A stretch of 55,332 bases of DNA from Bacillus gaemokensis. Its GTDB lineage: Bacteria; Bacillota; Bacilli; Bacillales; Bacillaceae_G. Shown here in pieces: positions 7,512 through 16,013 of this stretch. The notes under the pieces are model-generated. The model was not told the origin of the DNA and made no database searches. It was given only the letters and a program-made list of their open reading frames with translations. Every line of letters starts with the position of its first letter. Position 1 is the stretch's first letter. Made by a program: the position numbers and the translations under genes. The DNA is taken from NCBI RefSeq assembly GCF_001590835.1, contig NZ_LTAQ01000056.1, forward strand, positions 69,316 to 124,647. The letters are read 5' to 3'.

Positions 7512-8855
7512 ATGAACTACGGAGAAATGCTTTTATCGAAAGTAATAGATACCGCTAACCCCGTTCAGCTTAACCATGTAACAGAACGAGATTTTGTTAC
7601 AGAGGCGGAGCGTAAAGCGTACCGTTTTATTAAAGATTACGTAGAGACGAATCGAGGGAAAACGCCAGACTTCCGAACGTTAGTAGCAGAAGTCGACGGC
7701 TTTACTTACGTCCCACAAGTCGAGGATAGTTTCGAGTATTTAACGAAACAGGTGAAATCTTATTCCGCCAAGATCGAAGTGATGGAACTTTTACAAAACG
7801 AGGCGCCTACCCAATTTGAGGAAAAAGACGGAAATAGTTTCCTAGAATGGTTGCGAGAAAAAGTAGACGGGGTTATAACTAGAACAAACGTTCGTGATAA
7901 AGTGGGAACAAGTTTGAAGGCTGATGCGAATAAGTTTCTAGAGGAATACGAACGTCGTAAAAAAGGCGAATCATATCGTATCTGGCACTCTCGTTTTCCT
8001 TTCATTAATAAAGCGATTGGCGGTTACGTAAGCTCGAACGTTTACACAATCTACGGAAAGTCAGGTCGAGGTAAATCCGCAACGACTATCGAAGAGGGCG
8101 TAGAAATGGCGTTTCAAGGTGCGAACGTACTCATCTGGCTAATGGAGATGGGATGGTACGAAGGAATGGTCCGGTTATATACTTCGATATCTAGCCGTAT
8201 CGGTGCGACGGTAGCAGAGTTAGATGGCGTAAATTTAGAAGCGGGGTTTGATTCGAAAGAAATCCGACATGGTAAGTTATCCGAAGAGTTCGAAGCTGGA
8301 TTTAAAGCGTTCCTAGCGAACATAAACGAAATCTTACCAGGTAACATTATCGTCCGAGGTGTAGATGATGACGACTTCCATCGAAGAGACTTACGTCAGT
8401 TAGAAGTAGATATAACAGAGACGAAAGCTGATGTCGTTATAGTTGATCCGTTCTATTATCTCGACTATGAGACAAATACGTCAAAGACGGCGGGTGGGGA
8501 CGCAGCGGCAACTTCGAAAGCGCTCCGTCGATTAGCAGGTAAGACAGGCGTAGTAATGTTCGCTATTACACAAGCGGATGAAGTAGATAATGGTGAAGAT
8601 GACGACGGCAATCGTGAATTGCGATTACCGAAACGTAGCGAGGTAAAGAAAACGAAAGCGTTATTAGAGGATGCAGCGTTACTGATAGCCGTGGATACTG
8701 ACGCCAAGCAAGGACGAGGTATGATCGGTATTAATAAAGGCCGTGACGGCGGCGAAGGTGAATCAGCCGAGATTATTTATATGCCGCAGATTGGCGTGAT
8801 TAAGGAAATGGAAACTGGCGAACAGGCAGCGAAACAATTTACTAGCGTATTTTAA
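7512..8855 (+). CDS. Replicative DNA helicase, DnaB-like
   Basis: A 447-residue protein: small helical N-terminal domain (1-130), linker, then a RecA-like core. Walker A is GKSGRGKSA at 182-190; a Walker B-like strand is VVIVDPFYYLDY near 310; the later conserved segment RGMIGINKGRDGG fits DnaB motif 4. It should unwind DNA at the phage fork with the DnaC-like loader (5043) and the Toprim primase (9089). Shine-Dalgarno GGAGGTG precedes ATG. Length matches the family. Confidence 0.9.
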   Translation: MNYGEMLLSKVIDTANPVQLNHVTERDFVTEAERKAYRFIKDYVETNRGKTPDFRTLVAEVDGFTYVPQVEDSFEYLTKQVKSYSAKIEVMELLQNEAPTQFEEKDGNSFLEWLREKVDGVITRTNVRDKVGTSLKADANKFLEEYERRKKGESYRIWHSRFPFINKAIGGYVSSNVYTIYGKSGRGKSATTIEEGVEMAFQGANVLIWLMEMGWYEGMVRLYTSISSRIGATVAELDGVNLEAGFDSKEIRHGKLSEEFEAGFKAFLANINEILPGNIIVRGVDDDDFHRRDLRQLEVDITETKADVVIVDPFYYLDYETNTSKTAGGDAAATSKALRRLAGKTGVVMFAITQADEVDNGEDDDGNRELRLPKRSEVKKTKALLEDAALLIAVDTDAKQGRGMIGINKGRDGGEGESAEIIYMPQIGVIKEMETGEQAAKQFTSVF

Positions 8856-8875
8856 AACAAGGGAGTTGATAGAGG

Positions 8876-9070
8876 ATGGAGGATATAAAAGAATTCTTAT
8901 CAAAAAGAATACGCCACGCAAGAAATAGAGCCATTGCAATAAAAGAAACGCACGGAGATAACCCAAACGAAACTCATAATTATTTTGGCGGACATACCTT
9001 AGGATACTGGGAAGGAAAGTTATCCGCATATCAATCCATTCTTGATGAAATCGAATACGATGAGACTTAA
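8876..9070 (+). CDS. Small hypothetical protein between helicase and primase
   Basis: A 64-residue charged helical protein with GGGAG upstream. The central motif THNYFGGHTLGYWEGKLSAYQ is rich in aromatic residues and is seen in small phage proteins of unknown role. Its place between helicase and primase suggests a replication accessory role, which is only inference. Confidence 0.65.
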   Translation: MEDIKEFLSKRIRHARNRAIAIKETHGDNPNETHNYFGGHTLGYWEGKLSAYQSILDEIEYDET

Positions 9071-9088
9071 AACGAAAGAGGTGACAAC

Positions 9089-10087
9089 ATGCCAACGATT
9101 AAGATTCGCGGACAAGACGTAAACGTTGATATCGAGTACGAACTCAGACAGCATTCCTGGACTAATGAACGATGGTCATCTGATAAGCTGATTGCTGCAA
9201 GTCCGTTCCGATTCGAACATACACCGAGTTTCTTCGTCAACCTAGACGGAGATTACGCAGGTACGTGGAAAGACTCAGGCGCATTCGATGCAGAATGGGA
9301 AAGTGGCAACTTTACCCAACTGATATCCTACTTGCGAAATGAAACGTATGAAGAAACGGAAGAGTATTTGTTAGAATCGTACGGCACTAGTTACACTTAC
9401 GACAACCTCGTACTAAAACCAACGAAACTCCGGATTGACACCGGTCGCAAGGCCCTCGATTTTGGTCGGTTGCAAGAGTACGCGTTTAGACATCCATACT
9501 TAGAACAACGAGGCATTAGCGAGGAAGTACAACGGCAGATGAAGATCGGTTACGACCGCTTTAGGCAGGCGGTGGTAATTCCGTGGTTTGATACAAATGG
9601 TAGATTGGCGAATATTAAGTATCGAAAAACGCGCGGCAAAGCGTTTTGGTACGAAAAGGACGGAAAGCCAATAGGAGATTTAATATACGGTTTACACCTT
9701 GCTTACAAACGGAACATAAAACGTGCAGTATATTGTGAGGCGGAGATAGATGCGGTGTCGTTTATGACGGCAGGAGTTTTCGGATTGGCAAACGGAGGCT
9801 CGTCGTTTAATGAGCGTAAGGCGGAACAAATATTGAAGTCGCCAATAGAAGAACTTGTTATCGTGGCGGATAACGACCCGGCAGGCGAGAAACTTCGGAG
9901 AGAACTTGAGAAATATTTAAACGGTAAAATACGGTTGACGAACGGTTATATAAACGGATTTAACGATGCAAATGAGGCGTTGGTAAAGGAAGGGGTAAAT
10001 TCTTTACGATCCGTAGTTGATAATGCGGAGCCAGTTCGATTAAAATTATTATACGTGAATTCACGTAGTGATGGTCGGGGGAAGTAA
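9089..10087 (+). CDS. DNA primase, Toprim domain
   Basis: A 332-residue DnaG-type protein. The C-terminal Toprim domain shows the conserved Glu in VYCEAEIDA (about 217-219) and the DxD in VADNDPAG (261-263). The N-terminal 100 residues resemble the zinc-binding CHC2 region in layout (ASPFRFEHTPSFFVN) but lack its cysteines. It probably primes lagging-strand synthesis with the helicase at 7512. The dispersed palindrome TACGTGAATTCACGTA lies inside its last 40 bases. Confidence 0.85.
   Translation: MPTIKIRGQDVNVDIEYELRQHSWTNERWSSDKLIAASPFRFEHTPSFFVNLDGDYAGTWKDSGAFDAEWESGNFTQLISYLRNETYEETEEYLLESYGTSYTYDNLVLKPTKLRIDTGRKALDFGRLQEYAFRHPYLEQRGISEEVQRQMKIGYDRFRQAVVIPWFDTNGRLANIKYRKTRGKAFWYEKDGKPIGDLIYGLHLAYKRNIKRAVYCEAEIDAVSFMTAGVFGLANGGSSFNERKAEQILKSPIEELVIVADNDPAGEKLRRELEKYLNGKIRLTNGYINGFNDANEALVKEGVNSLRSVVDNAEPVRLKLLYVNSRSDGRGK
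10052..10067. repeat. 16-bp palindrome TACGTGAATTCACGTA, copy 2
   Basis: Identical to the copy at 118-133, embedded in the primase 3' end just before the convergent regulator gene. Confidence 0.55.
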
Positions 10088-10111
10088 TAAGACCTTCCCG
10101 TTAATTAGATG

Positions 10112-10339
10112 TTAATCCGTACTCCCATCTTCCCATTCGTATAAATCCTCGATGTCACAATGTAGTATAGAAGCGATGTTGCGCGCTCGTTCTACATTCG
10201 GTAAATTACGCAGGCTGACATAATCCGTTATGGATTGCGGTACGATACCGACTTTCCTAGCGAGATCAGCTTGTGTAATACTGTTTTTCTTACATAGTTC
10301 GGGAATACGGCACCTTCCGACTTTAAACGATGTAATCAC
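10112..10339 (-). CDS. Cro/CI-type HTH regulator
   Basis: A 75-residue protein that is essentially one XRE-type helix-turn-helix (ITQADLARKVGIVPQSITDYVS, residues 20-45). The GTG start at 10339 sits immediately after AAAGGAG, with TAGGAA a little further up; an internal start is possible. Together with the next leftward gene it forms a small operon divergent from aimR, so it is placed to control the lysis-lysogeny switch. Confidence 0.8.
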   Translation of the reverse strand: MITSFKVGRCRIPELCKKNSITQADLARKVGIVPQSITDYVSLRNLPNVERARNIASILHCDIEDLYEWEDGSTD

Positions 10340-10370
10340 CTCCTTTCCTAAATCGGAGGCTTAGAAACTA

Positions 10371-10574
10371 TTACCCTTGATTGCTCACAATTTTAACTAC
10401 TTTTTCTATAGGTACGTCTAGATGTAGACAAATTTCTTCTATTGTACTTAAATTTACAGACATTCCTTTGTTAATATTCGCAATGGTTCTTGCGTTTAAA
10501 ATTTTACCGCGGAGATCACTAATTACCATTTCTTTTTCTTTTAGCGTCTCATGTAACGGAGAGTAGTCAATCAT
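10371..10574 (-). CDS. Small YozG-like HTH regulator
   Basis: A 67-residue HTH_26/XRE-like protein (VISDLRGKILNARTIANINK, then LSTIEEICLHLDVPIEKVVKI). AAGGACG precedes ATG. It starts 39 bases from the palindrome GTTTACAAAAGTAAAC that overlaps the divergent aimR promoter, so it is a good candidate to bind there. Confidence 0.8.
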   Translation of the reverse strand: MIDYSPLHETLKEKEMVISDLRGKILNARTIANINKGMSVNLSTIEEICLHLDVPIEKVVKIVSNQG

Positions 10575-10613
10575 TTTAACACGTCCTTAAAAAAGTTTCT
10601 CAACCTATTGTGC

Positions 10614-10643
10614 GTTTACAAAAGTAAACATTGGAATTATAAT
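10614..10643 (+). promoter_or_regulatory. aimR promoter with overlapping operator
   Basis: A -35 box TTTACA (10615-10620), a 17-base spacer and TATAAT (10638-10643). The perfect inverted repeat GTTTAC-AAAA-GTAAAC (10614-10629) covers the -35 box, and ACATTGGAAT (10628-10637) fills the spacer. A near copy of the operator (GTTTAC-GAAA-GTATAC) and the second motif both recur downstream of aimP, suggesting common control. Confidence 0.75.
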
Positions 10644-10688
10644 TATATTATACCAAAATTTTCTTATACAGCATAGGAGGGTTTTCAA

Positions 10689-11906
10689 GTGCCGGGGTTT
10701 CATAGAGAGATATGCGATATTATAAATGATAGAGACGATATAACATTTTCAGCAGTCGGAGAAAAAATAGAAGCATCCAAGCAGTGTATGTCTAAATTCA
10801 AAAAGGATGGAACCATAGGATTTAGAAAACTCTTGAGACTCTCCTATTACTTCTTTCCTGATAAACAACGTGAGAAGATGGATAAATGGTGTTTACAGCT
10901 AGATTCAGCCGAATCGATTCAGCAAAGCTTGGAGTATGCAGCAATTACAAGAAATGTCTCTTTGCTTAAAAAGCTTTTAAAGCTACATAAAAAAGAAACA
11001 GGTATAATCGGAGATTATGTGAATGTATATAATGTGATTTATAGATACATGAATTATGACATAGACGGTCATGAAATAATCGGAAATTTAAAAAAGATTG
11101 ATAACATTGAAGATAATACCCTTGTGATTTTAGTTAATATACTCAAGTGCTACAATTATTTTGCACAGAAAAAAATTCATCTTATGTTGGATTTGGCTTT
11201 AGAAGTAGAAGAAATGATAAAAAATCTAAGTGATAGTCGTAAATTATTTATTAAAGAATGTTATTTGCATAGACTAGCGGAAATATTAGCGCCAGTTTAT
11301 TTACATAGAAACGAGCTAGAATTATCGAGACATTACTCTTTTTTAATAATTAATGCTAATATCTGCGCGAAAACTGTATCTGATGCGTCATATTATGTAG
11401 GGATGACGTACTTGACTGAGGATGAAGAGAAATGTTTAGAGTATCTTCAGAAGAGTCACGATATCGCTAAAACTGTCGGAGTAAAAGATTTGATTATCCA
11501 AACAAGAGATAACCTAGATTATGTTAAAATTTACCTAGGAGTACCACTTGGGATGGATTCAGATGCGAGACTTGTGATGTATCAGAATAATCGATTAAAC
11601 GGAAAAATGATTGACGATTACATAGAAGAAAGGGGAGAAAGAGATTTTCTTTTGATGTACCAAGCTTGCAATCAAAATTCAATCCCTGAGTTATACGAGC
11701 GCTTTCAAAGATTCTTTTCGAATTCGAACTTCTATTTCTCTAGTCTAGTGGCTAAGGAAATATACGACAGAGGCGATCGTTCCATGATGACGCAGATGCT
11801 AACTAACTTTAAATCTAATCATACAAAGGGAGAGATTCAATTTGAAAAAAGTTTTATTAGGAGTTTCCGCAGTTTTAACTCTAGCTCTGGGGGTATTTGC
11901 GCTTAA
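10689..11906 (+). CDS. aimR: Arbitrium peptide receptor and transcription regulator, AimR-like
   Basis: A 405-residue protein with an N-terminal helix-turn-helix (about 15-60) followed entirely by TPR-like helical repeats, the architecture of AimR receptors of SPbeta-group phages (about 380-390 residues). A segment reading MDKWCLQLDSAESIQQSLEYA closely resembles the MKDYCLNLD...SALEYA block I remember from phi3T AimR. In the known system peptide-free AimR activates aimX transcription and promotes lysis; peptide binding stops this and promotes lysogeny. It starts at GTG after AGGAGGG. The next frame-shifted gene overlapping its end is a secreted prepeptide, which strongly supports the call. 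The gene is more AT-rich than its neighbours. Confidence 0.88.
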   Translation: MPGFHREICDIINDRDDITFSAVGEKIEASKQCMSKFKKDGTIGFRKLLRLSYYFFPDKQREKMDKWCLQLDSAESIQQSLEYAAITRNVSLLKKLLKLHKKETGIIGDYVNVYNVIYRYMNYDIDGHEIIGNLKKIDNIEDNTLVILVNILKCYNYFAQKKIHLMLDLALEVEEMIKNLSDSRKLFIKECYLHRLAEILAPVYLHRNELELSRHYSFLIINANICAKTVSDASYYVGMTYLTEDEEKCLEYLQKSHDIAKTVGVKDLIIQTRDNLDYVKIYLGVPLGMDSDARLVMYQNNRLNGKMIDDYIEERGERDFLLMYQACNQNSIPELYERFQRFFSNSNFYFSSLVAKEIYDRGDRSMMTQMLTNFKSNHTKGEIQFEKSFIRSFRSFNSSSGGICA

Positions 11907-11973
11907 TGGATTTGCAGATGCACAAGGGAGTAATCAACAATATAAAGCACAAGAAACTAGACCAGGCGGTTGA
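11842..11973 (+). CDS. aimP: Arbitrium prepeptide, AimP-like
   Basis: A 43-residue prepeptide in the +1 frame overlapping the last 65 bases of aimR. It starts at TTG with GGGAGAG upstream. Residues 1-27 form a signal peptide (KK, hydrophobic core, ADA-type cleavage site), then a short pro-region rich in Gln, and the last residues are ETRPGG. In SPbeta-group phages the mature signal is the C-terminal hexapeptide freed by extracellular proteases, so ETRPGG is the predicted signal. Its RPGG end differs from the RGA end common in B. subtilis peptides. A terminator follows 25 bases later. Confidence 0.85.
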   Translation: MKKVLLGVSAVLTLALGVFALNGFADAQGSNQQYKAQETRPGG

Positions 11974-11997
11974 TTATTAATTAAATAAAATTACTAA

Positions 11998-12028
11998 GGG
12001 CGGTCTTATTGATCGCTCTTTCTTTTTG
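11998..12028 (+). terminator. Terminator after aimR-aimP
   Basis: Stem GGGCGGTC with GATCGCTC (one G-T pair), loop TTATT, then TTTCTTTTT. It ends the aimR-aimP transcript and isolates the following promoter region. Confidence 0.85.
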
Positions 12029-12039
12029 TTTATTAAAAT

Positions 12040-12127
12040 GTTTACGAAAGTATACAAAGTATAAATTCCAGTACTTAGTGTACTTTGCTAAATATTCCAA
12101 TGTAACATGCTATACTTTGAACATTGG
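12040..12127 (+). promoter_or_regulatory. Candidate AimR-controlled promoter region
   Basis: Dense with inverted repeats: GTTTAC-GAAA-GTATAC (12040-12055), CAAAGTA (12055-12061) with TACTTTG (12081-12087), and CCAATGT (12097-12103) with ACATTGG (12121-12127). The last pair flanks an extended -10 box (TGCTATACT, TATACT at 12111-12116) that lacks a good -35 box, as expected of an activator-dependent promoter. ACATTGGAAT also lies in the aimR promoter. In known arbitrium phages the aimX promoter is at this position. Confidence 0.6.
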
Positions 12128-12221
12128 TAATAAACAAAAAATTTTCTTTAAAAAATATTAAAAAAAATGTGCGCGGGCTTGGCCGCTTGTGCGTCATAGT
12201 TATTGTAAGGGGGAATTGAAA

Positions 12222-12863
12222 GTGAAAGACGAACAAAAATTGAATATTAACGAAAAGGCAAACGATTATCTCAGAACCGGTGATGGTTATGCATTCACGG
12301 ATTTGTACACTAGTTTATCGGAGATATATCGGGACAAGCTACGGTATTGGAGTACGAGTACATACATGGCAACAGAACACGATATAACCGGATTGTTCCA
12401 CGATGTAATTCAGAAAGTATTGAATAATTTACGGAATAACGCTGGCGGCGATTTCGTAAAACTATTCACAGTATCATTGAAAAATGAGTACAGTTCATTA
12501 TTACGAAAGTTACGTACTAGGCGAAAGTACGAGTTATATGACGGACCAGAAAGCGATGGAGAAGAGAACACGGCAATGTTCGAAACTCTCGCTGACGATT
12601 ACGATTTAGAAGATCACGTTATAAAAAAGAAAGAAGCCGACCAGCGACAACTGATCGACTTCCTCGTAGACCCGGACAAGGTCATTGACGAAACAACGAC
12701 GACAATCGTTGAGACGTTTTTAGTGAGTAATAAGCCAACGCCGACGACAATCGGAAAAAAGTTAGGCTTACATCACTCGACAGTAATCCGCAAGCTCGGA
12801 CGCTTGGCAAAGCGTTTCGACGAGAAGCAATTCGGTGATTACCGAGATTACTTACTTGCGTAA
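12222..12863 (+). CDS. Sigma-70-like transcription factor
   Basis: A 213-residue protein. The N-terminal part resembles sigma region 2 (TDLYTSLSEIYRDKLRYW, then HDITGLFHDVIQKVL) and the C-terminus is a region-4-like HTH (TPTTIGKKLGLHHSTVIRKLGRL). GTG at 12222 follows AAGGGGGA; an upstream ATG at 12189 lacks a binding site. It is the first gene after the arbitrium locus and the candidate AimR-controlled promoter, so it could carry the lytic signal on to the replication genes. The family assignment is moderate, since region 2 is weak. Confidence 0.65.
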   Translation: MKDEQKLNINEKANDYLRTGDGYAFTDLYTSLSEIYRDKLRYWSTSTYMATEHDITGLFHDVIQKVLNNLRNNAGGDFVKLFTVSLKNEYSSLLRKLRTRRKYELYDGPESDGEENTAMFETLADDYDLEDHVIKKKEADQRQLIDFLVDPDKVIDETTTTIVETFLVSNKPTPTTIGKKLGLHHSTVIRKLGRLAKRFDEKQFGDYRDYLLA

Positions 12864-13415
12864 TAATACGTTCTATATGCTTAGGCATTGCATATAGAAA
12901 ATCCATAATAGCACATTATGTTTGTTGTACGGAGGGGTGTTAAATAGCCCCTTTGTACTTACAAATAACCGACTTGGCAGGTCGATCAATTGCAATGGTT
13001 TTGTTTAACGTTAGGCAAGTTAACTTAACTTACTTTACGTTAAATGGAAGTCCAATGGTAGGACCTCATTTTTATTATAACGTATTACGGAAGTGCGTAC
13101 AAATCAATTCTTTGTAAATTCCATCGACATTATACTACATAATACGTTTTATCCGGATATTAAAAGATAATATAACGCTGTTTATAGATGCACGTCGATA
13201 TAACGTCATTACCTGCGTATTTCCCCTGAATATGAACAACGGGTAGTGGCGTCATATGGGCGTCTGGCATTACGGTACGATGCTTTTCGTTCAAACAAAA
13301 CTTTATCTTTTCTACCGATGTATCCCCCGCGTCGGTATTGCGTAATTGAAGTCAGTTGCGTAATACGGGCGTGGGACTTACCCAAGCTCGAATAATAAAC
13401 GAAGGAGTTGTTTCA
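12864..13415. other. 550-base non-coding segment with two strong hairpins
   Basis: No frame with a ribosome binding site. Two hairpins follow the sigma-like gene: a perfect 10-bp stem TTCTATATGC/GCATATAGAA (12871-12899), and an 11-bp stem with two G-T pairs, GTACGGAGGGG/CCCCTTTGTAC (12927-12958). Neither is followed by a clear U-tract. Further on the sequence is mixed and rich in GCG/TACG words. It could encode a structured regulatory RNA or hold an origin. Confidence 0.4.
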
Positions 13416-14174
13416 ATGGGCATTAGAGAAACGTTAAAAAAGCGTGAGGAACAACGTGAAGCTAATCAAAACGGAGGTAACAACGATTTTCCAGAAGGCG
13501 TAACGAGATACGTACGAATGGGAAAACACGGTGAAGTAAATGCGGAAGGTCGCACGTTCATCTTACTAGCTGAACCGGACGAATGGTATTTCTACTTTGT
13601 ACACGAAGACAAAACATTCGATGGTAAACGTACGATCCACCGTTTCCGAAAGCATTCATGCTTACATTCACCGAAAGCCATTAACGCAGATATTACGCAA
13701 TACTTCAAGCCAGGTAAATCTGAATGTCCGTCGTGCAAAGTCGGTGCGAAACGTAAGATGTACGCAATGATTCCAGTGTACGACCTAGAGTATGAAACTT
13801 ACCGCGTGATCGATACGGCTGAGTTCCATATCAACAATATCATTGCTGACTACGACAAAGCTGAAAAGATGGGTCGTAAATTTAATCCAGACTACTCGTT
13901 GGTAGGCGAAGCGGTACACATTAAACAAGTCGATAAATCGTATTCGCTTGAATCAGGGGAAGCAACGGACGAGCAAATCGAAAAGGCGAAAACGTTTATC
14001 GGTACGGAATTTGGTTACGAAGACTTAGCAAACTTCCGTGAGGAAAGCGACGTTGTTACGTTATTACAAGATGCGGAAGATGATGCGATTGATAAATCGA
14101 AATTACCAAGTACATCAAAATCAAGCAACGAAGGCACACCAATCGAAATTACGGAAGACGAACTACCGTTCTAA
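13416..14174 (+). CDS. Single-stranded DNA-binding protein, gp32-like
   Basis: A 252-residue protein with the layout of T4 gp32-type SSBs: a basic N-terminus, an OB-fold core (EGVTRYVRMGKHGEVN to about 190) with a zinc-site pattern (HSCLHSP and CPSCKVG), and a very acidic tail ending ITEDELPF, the usual partner-docking tail. It binds exposed single strands at the phage fork. The ATG at 13416 has AAGGAG 9 bases upstream; an upstream frame extension without a site was discarded. It starts a long replication operon. Confidence 0.85.
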   Translation: MGIRETLKKREEQREANQNGGNNDFPEGVTRYVRMGKHGEVNAEGRTFILLAEPDEWYFYFVHEDKTFDGKRTIHRFRKHSCLHSPKAINADITQYFKPGKSECPSCKVGAKRKMYAMIPVYDLEYETYRVIDTAEFHINNIIADYDKAEKMGRKFNPDYSLVGEAVHIKQVDKSYSLESGEATDEQIEKAKTFIGTEFGYEDLANFREESDVVTLLQDAEDDAIDKSKLPSTSKSSNEGTPIEITEDELPF

Positions 14175-14185
14175 GGAGGGCGTAT

Positions 14186-14596
14186 ATGGCACACGAAACA
14201 ACAATTAAGGGCGGTTGCTCGGAATTACGAGTAGCCCTCGCGCTCTTAAACCTCGGTTGGGAAGTAGCGAGTTCGTTCATCCCGGAGGTTTACGACTTAG
14301 TAGCGCGTGATCCGATTAATAAACAGTGGTACACGATACAGGTAAAAACGATTCGCATACGCCACGACCGAGACGATGCTTTAGTGGTACGAGCAACAAA
14401 GGGAAATGGCGAGGCTTATACGTCTGAAGATTGCGATTATATTGCAGGGGTCGAAGGCGACCGAGTATACATGTTCGAATGTAACGGACAACGTGAGTAT
14501 TGGGCGACTGAGACTTCGGCGAGTCAGCGTTGGATTGAGTTAACGGCGGTAACTAATAATGAGGATAATGAAACGGAGGAAATTAAACATGGCTAA
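14186..14596 (+). CDS. PD-(D/E)XK nuclease, resolvase/intron-endonuclease type
   Basis: A 136-residue protein with the fold pattern of PD-(D/E)XK enzymes: an N-terminal helix (GCSELRVALALLNLGWEV), then EVYDLVARD (catalytic Asp) and WYTIQVKT (Gln-x-Lys). It resembles small Holliday-junction-resolvase-like and group I intron-associated endonucleases. Strong GGAGG. Its end overlaps the next gene by 8 bases. Cleavage specificity is unknown. Confidence 0.7.
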   Translation: MAHETTIKGGCSELRVALALLNLGWEVASSFIPEVYDLVARDPINKQWYTIQVKTIRIRHDRDDALVVRATKGNGEAYTSEDCDYIAGVEGDRVYMFECNGQREYWATETSASQRWIELTAVTNNEDNETEEIKHG

Positions 14597-16013
14597 ATTA
14601 GACGGAATTAAAGTGGTTAATGGAAATACGGTGGAATATAATGGGTTTGTTTACGCGTTAGTCGGACAGTTTGATGAAGAAACAGAAATCGGAAATTTAC
14701 TTAAATGTACGCATTCTTATTCGGATTTTACAGTCGGTGCATTTTACAAAGTTATTCACGATAGTAAAAAAGCAGTTATTGACGATGTTGGAGATAATCC
14801 TATTATCGGATCAAGTAAGTTTGATGTATTCCGCAAATCCCACGCAATTACTAACGACAAACTAACCGATGCGGAAGGCGTAGTTAAAATCACTTTACCT
14901 GACGGAACTAAACTCGAAGGTACTCCGTCTGACTTAGAAAAGATTACGCGTAAGTTGCAAGAGATGCAGGCGGAACAGGTAGATGTCTCAACGAAAGATA
15001 ATCCCGCAGAAACGGTCGAAGTAGAGGACGCAAGCGAGCCGGTACAGTCCTGTTTACAGGTTGATGATTACGCGAAGGTAATTGTCGATACTTGCGATGT
15101 ATTCGAAGAAGGAGAAATCGTTAAAATTATTCATACGGATTCTTCAATTCTTCCGTACAAAGGAGAGCAACTATCTAGCGATCGTTATGAATGGCTATAC
15201 GAATCCGATGTAGTACGTGCTACAGAAGCCGAAGTAAAAGCGGCGACTGAACCAAAGGAAGAACCTCTAAAAGTCGGCGATTATGCGAAGGTAGTAGAAG
15301 AAGATACACACGGATTTAATGAGGGTGACGTAGTTCGTATTTACGATATTGTTGATTACGGATCAAATCGCATCAGAGGTGAATATCTAAGCGGGAAGCG
15401 TATTGGGTGTGATTATTTCTTCGAACATGAGCTAGTACGAGCAACCGACGCAGAAGTCCTCGAAGCTAAGCAAGCATTATTGAAAGAAGGCGACTTTGCG
15501 AGGGTTATTGGGCGTTCGAATAACCACGATTTTGAAATCGGCACAGTTGTTAAATTAGGCGCGAAAGATTCGAATACAGATGGTACGGAATTCTTCAAAT
15601 CGTTTTATCTTGACAAATCTGATTATTGGTACGTTCGAAGATGCGACCTCGAACCACTAACGGCAGAAGAAGCGGAACACATCGCTCGTGAAGCTGAGGA
15701 AGAAAAGAAAGCGAAGGCAGAGCGTGAGGAGAAAGAAGCGGAGCGACTTAAGTGGGCGGCTATCGGTCGTGAGGTTGGTGAATTACGTAACGGCGATACT
15801 GTACATTTAGCATATCGCGATTTACTAATAGGGAAAGTTTTAGGACTTAATGAAAAACATTCTTCTCCTTCTGAACCTCGTTATTATGTTGATTTTGGAG
15901 AAAGAAACCATGGTATCTGTACTGAAAAGGCAAGTGACTTAGTACTAATTGCTCCATCGGAATCTTTATTTAATCAAGCGCCTGTAACAGAGGCGGCTGA
16001 GAGATTTGAGTAG
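14589..16013 (+). CDS. Multi-module SH3/KOW-like repeat protein
   Basis: A 474-residue acidic protein. Three related modules of about 70 residues begin near 158, 230 and 300 (DDYAKVIV, GDYAKVVE, GDFARVIG), each with a following GEIVKI-, GDVVRI- or GTVVKL-like strand and a WLYESDVV-type closing motif. This is the layout of small SH3/KOW-like beta barrels. A charged coiled segment (about 360-400) links to a last domain. ATG at 14589 with CGGAGGA was chosen over an upstream start. The N-terminus of the 23308 protein shows a similar module. Function unknown. Confidence 0.65.
   Translation: MAKLDGIKVVNGNTVEYNGFVYALVGQFDEETEIGNLLKCTHSYSDFTVGAFYKVIHDSKKAVIDDVGDNPIIGSSKFDVFRKSHAITNDKLTDAEGVVKITLPDGTKLEGTPSDLEKITRKLQEMQAEQVDVSTKDNPAETVEVEDASEPVQSCLQVDDYAKVIVDTCDVFEEGEIVKIIHTDSSILPYKGEQLSSDRYEWLYESDVVRATEAEVKAATEPKEEPLKVGDYAKVVEEDTHGFNEGDVVRIYDIVDYGSNRIRGEYLSGKRIGCDYFFEHELVRATDAEVLEAKQALLKEGDFARVIGRSNNHDFEIGTVVKLGAKDSNTDGTEFFKSFYLDKSDYWYVRRCDLEPLTAEEAEHIAREAEEEKKAKAEREEKEAERLKWAAIGREVGELRNGDTVHLAYRDLLIGKVLGLNEKHSSPSEPRYYVDFGERNHGICTEKASDLVLIAPSESLFNQAPVTEAAERFE

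Noticed and set aside
12927-12958. Hairpin as an ordinary intrinsic terminator
   Set aside because: No U-tract follows, so it is left as a structural element.
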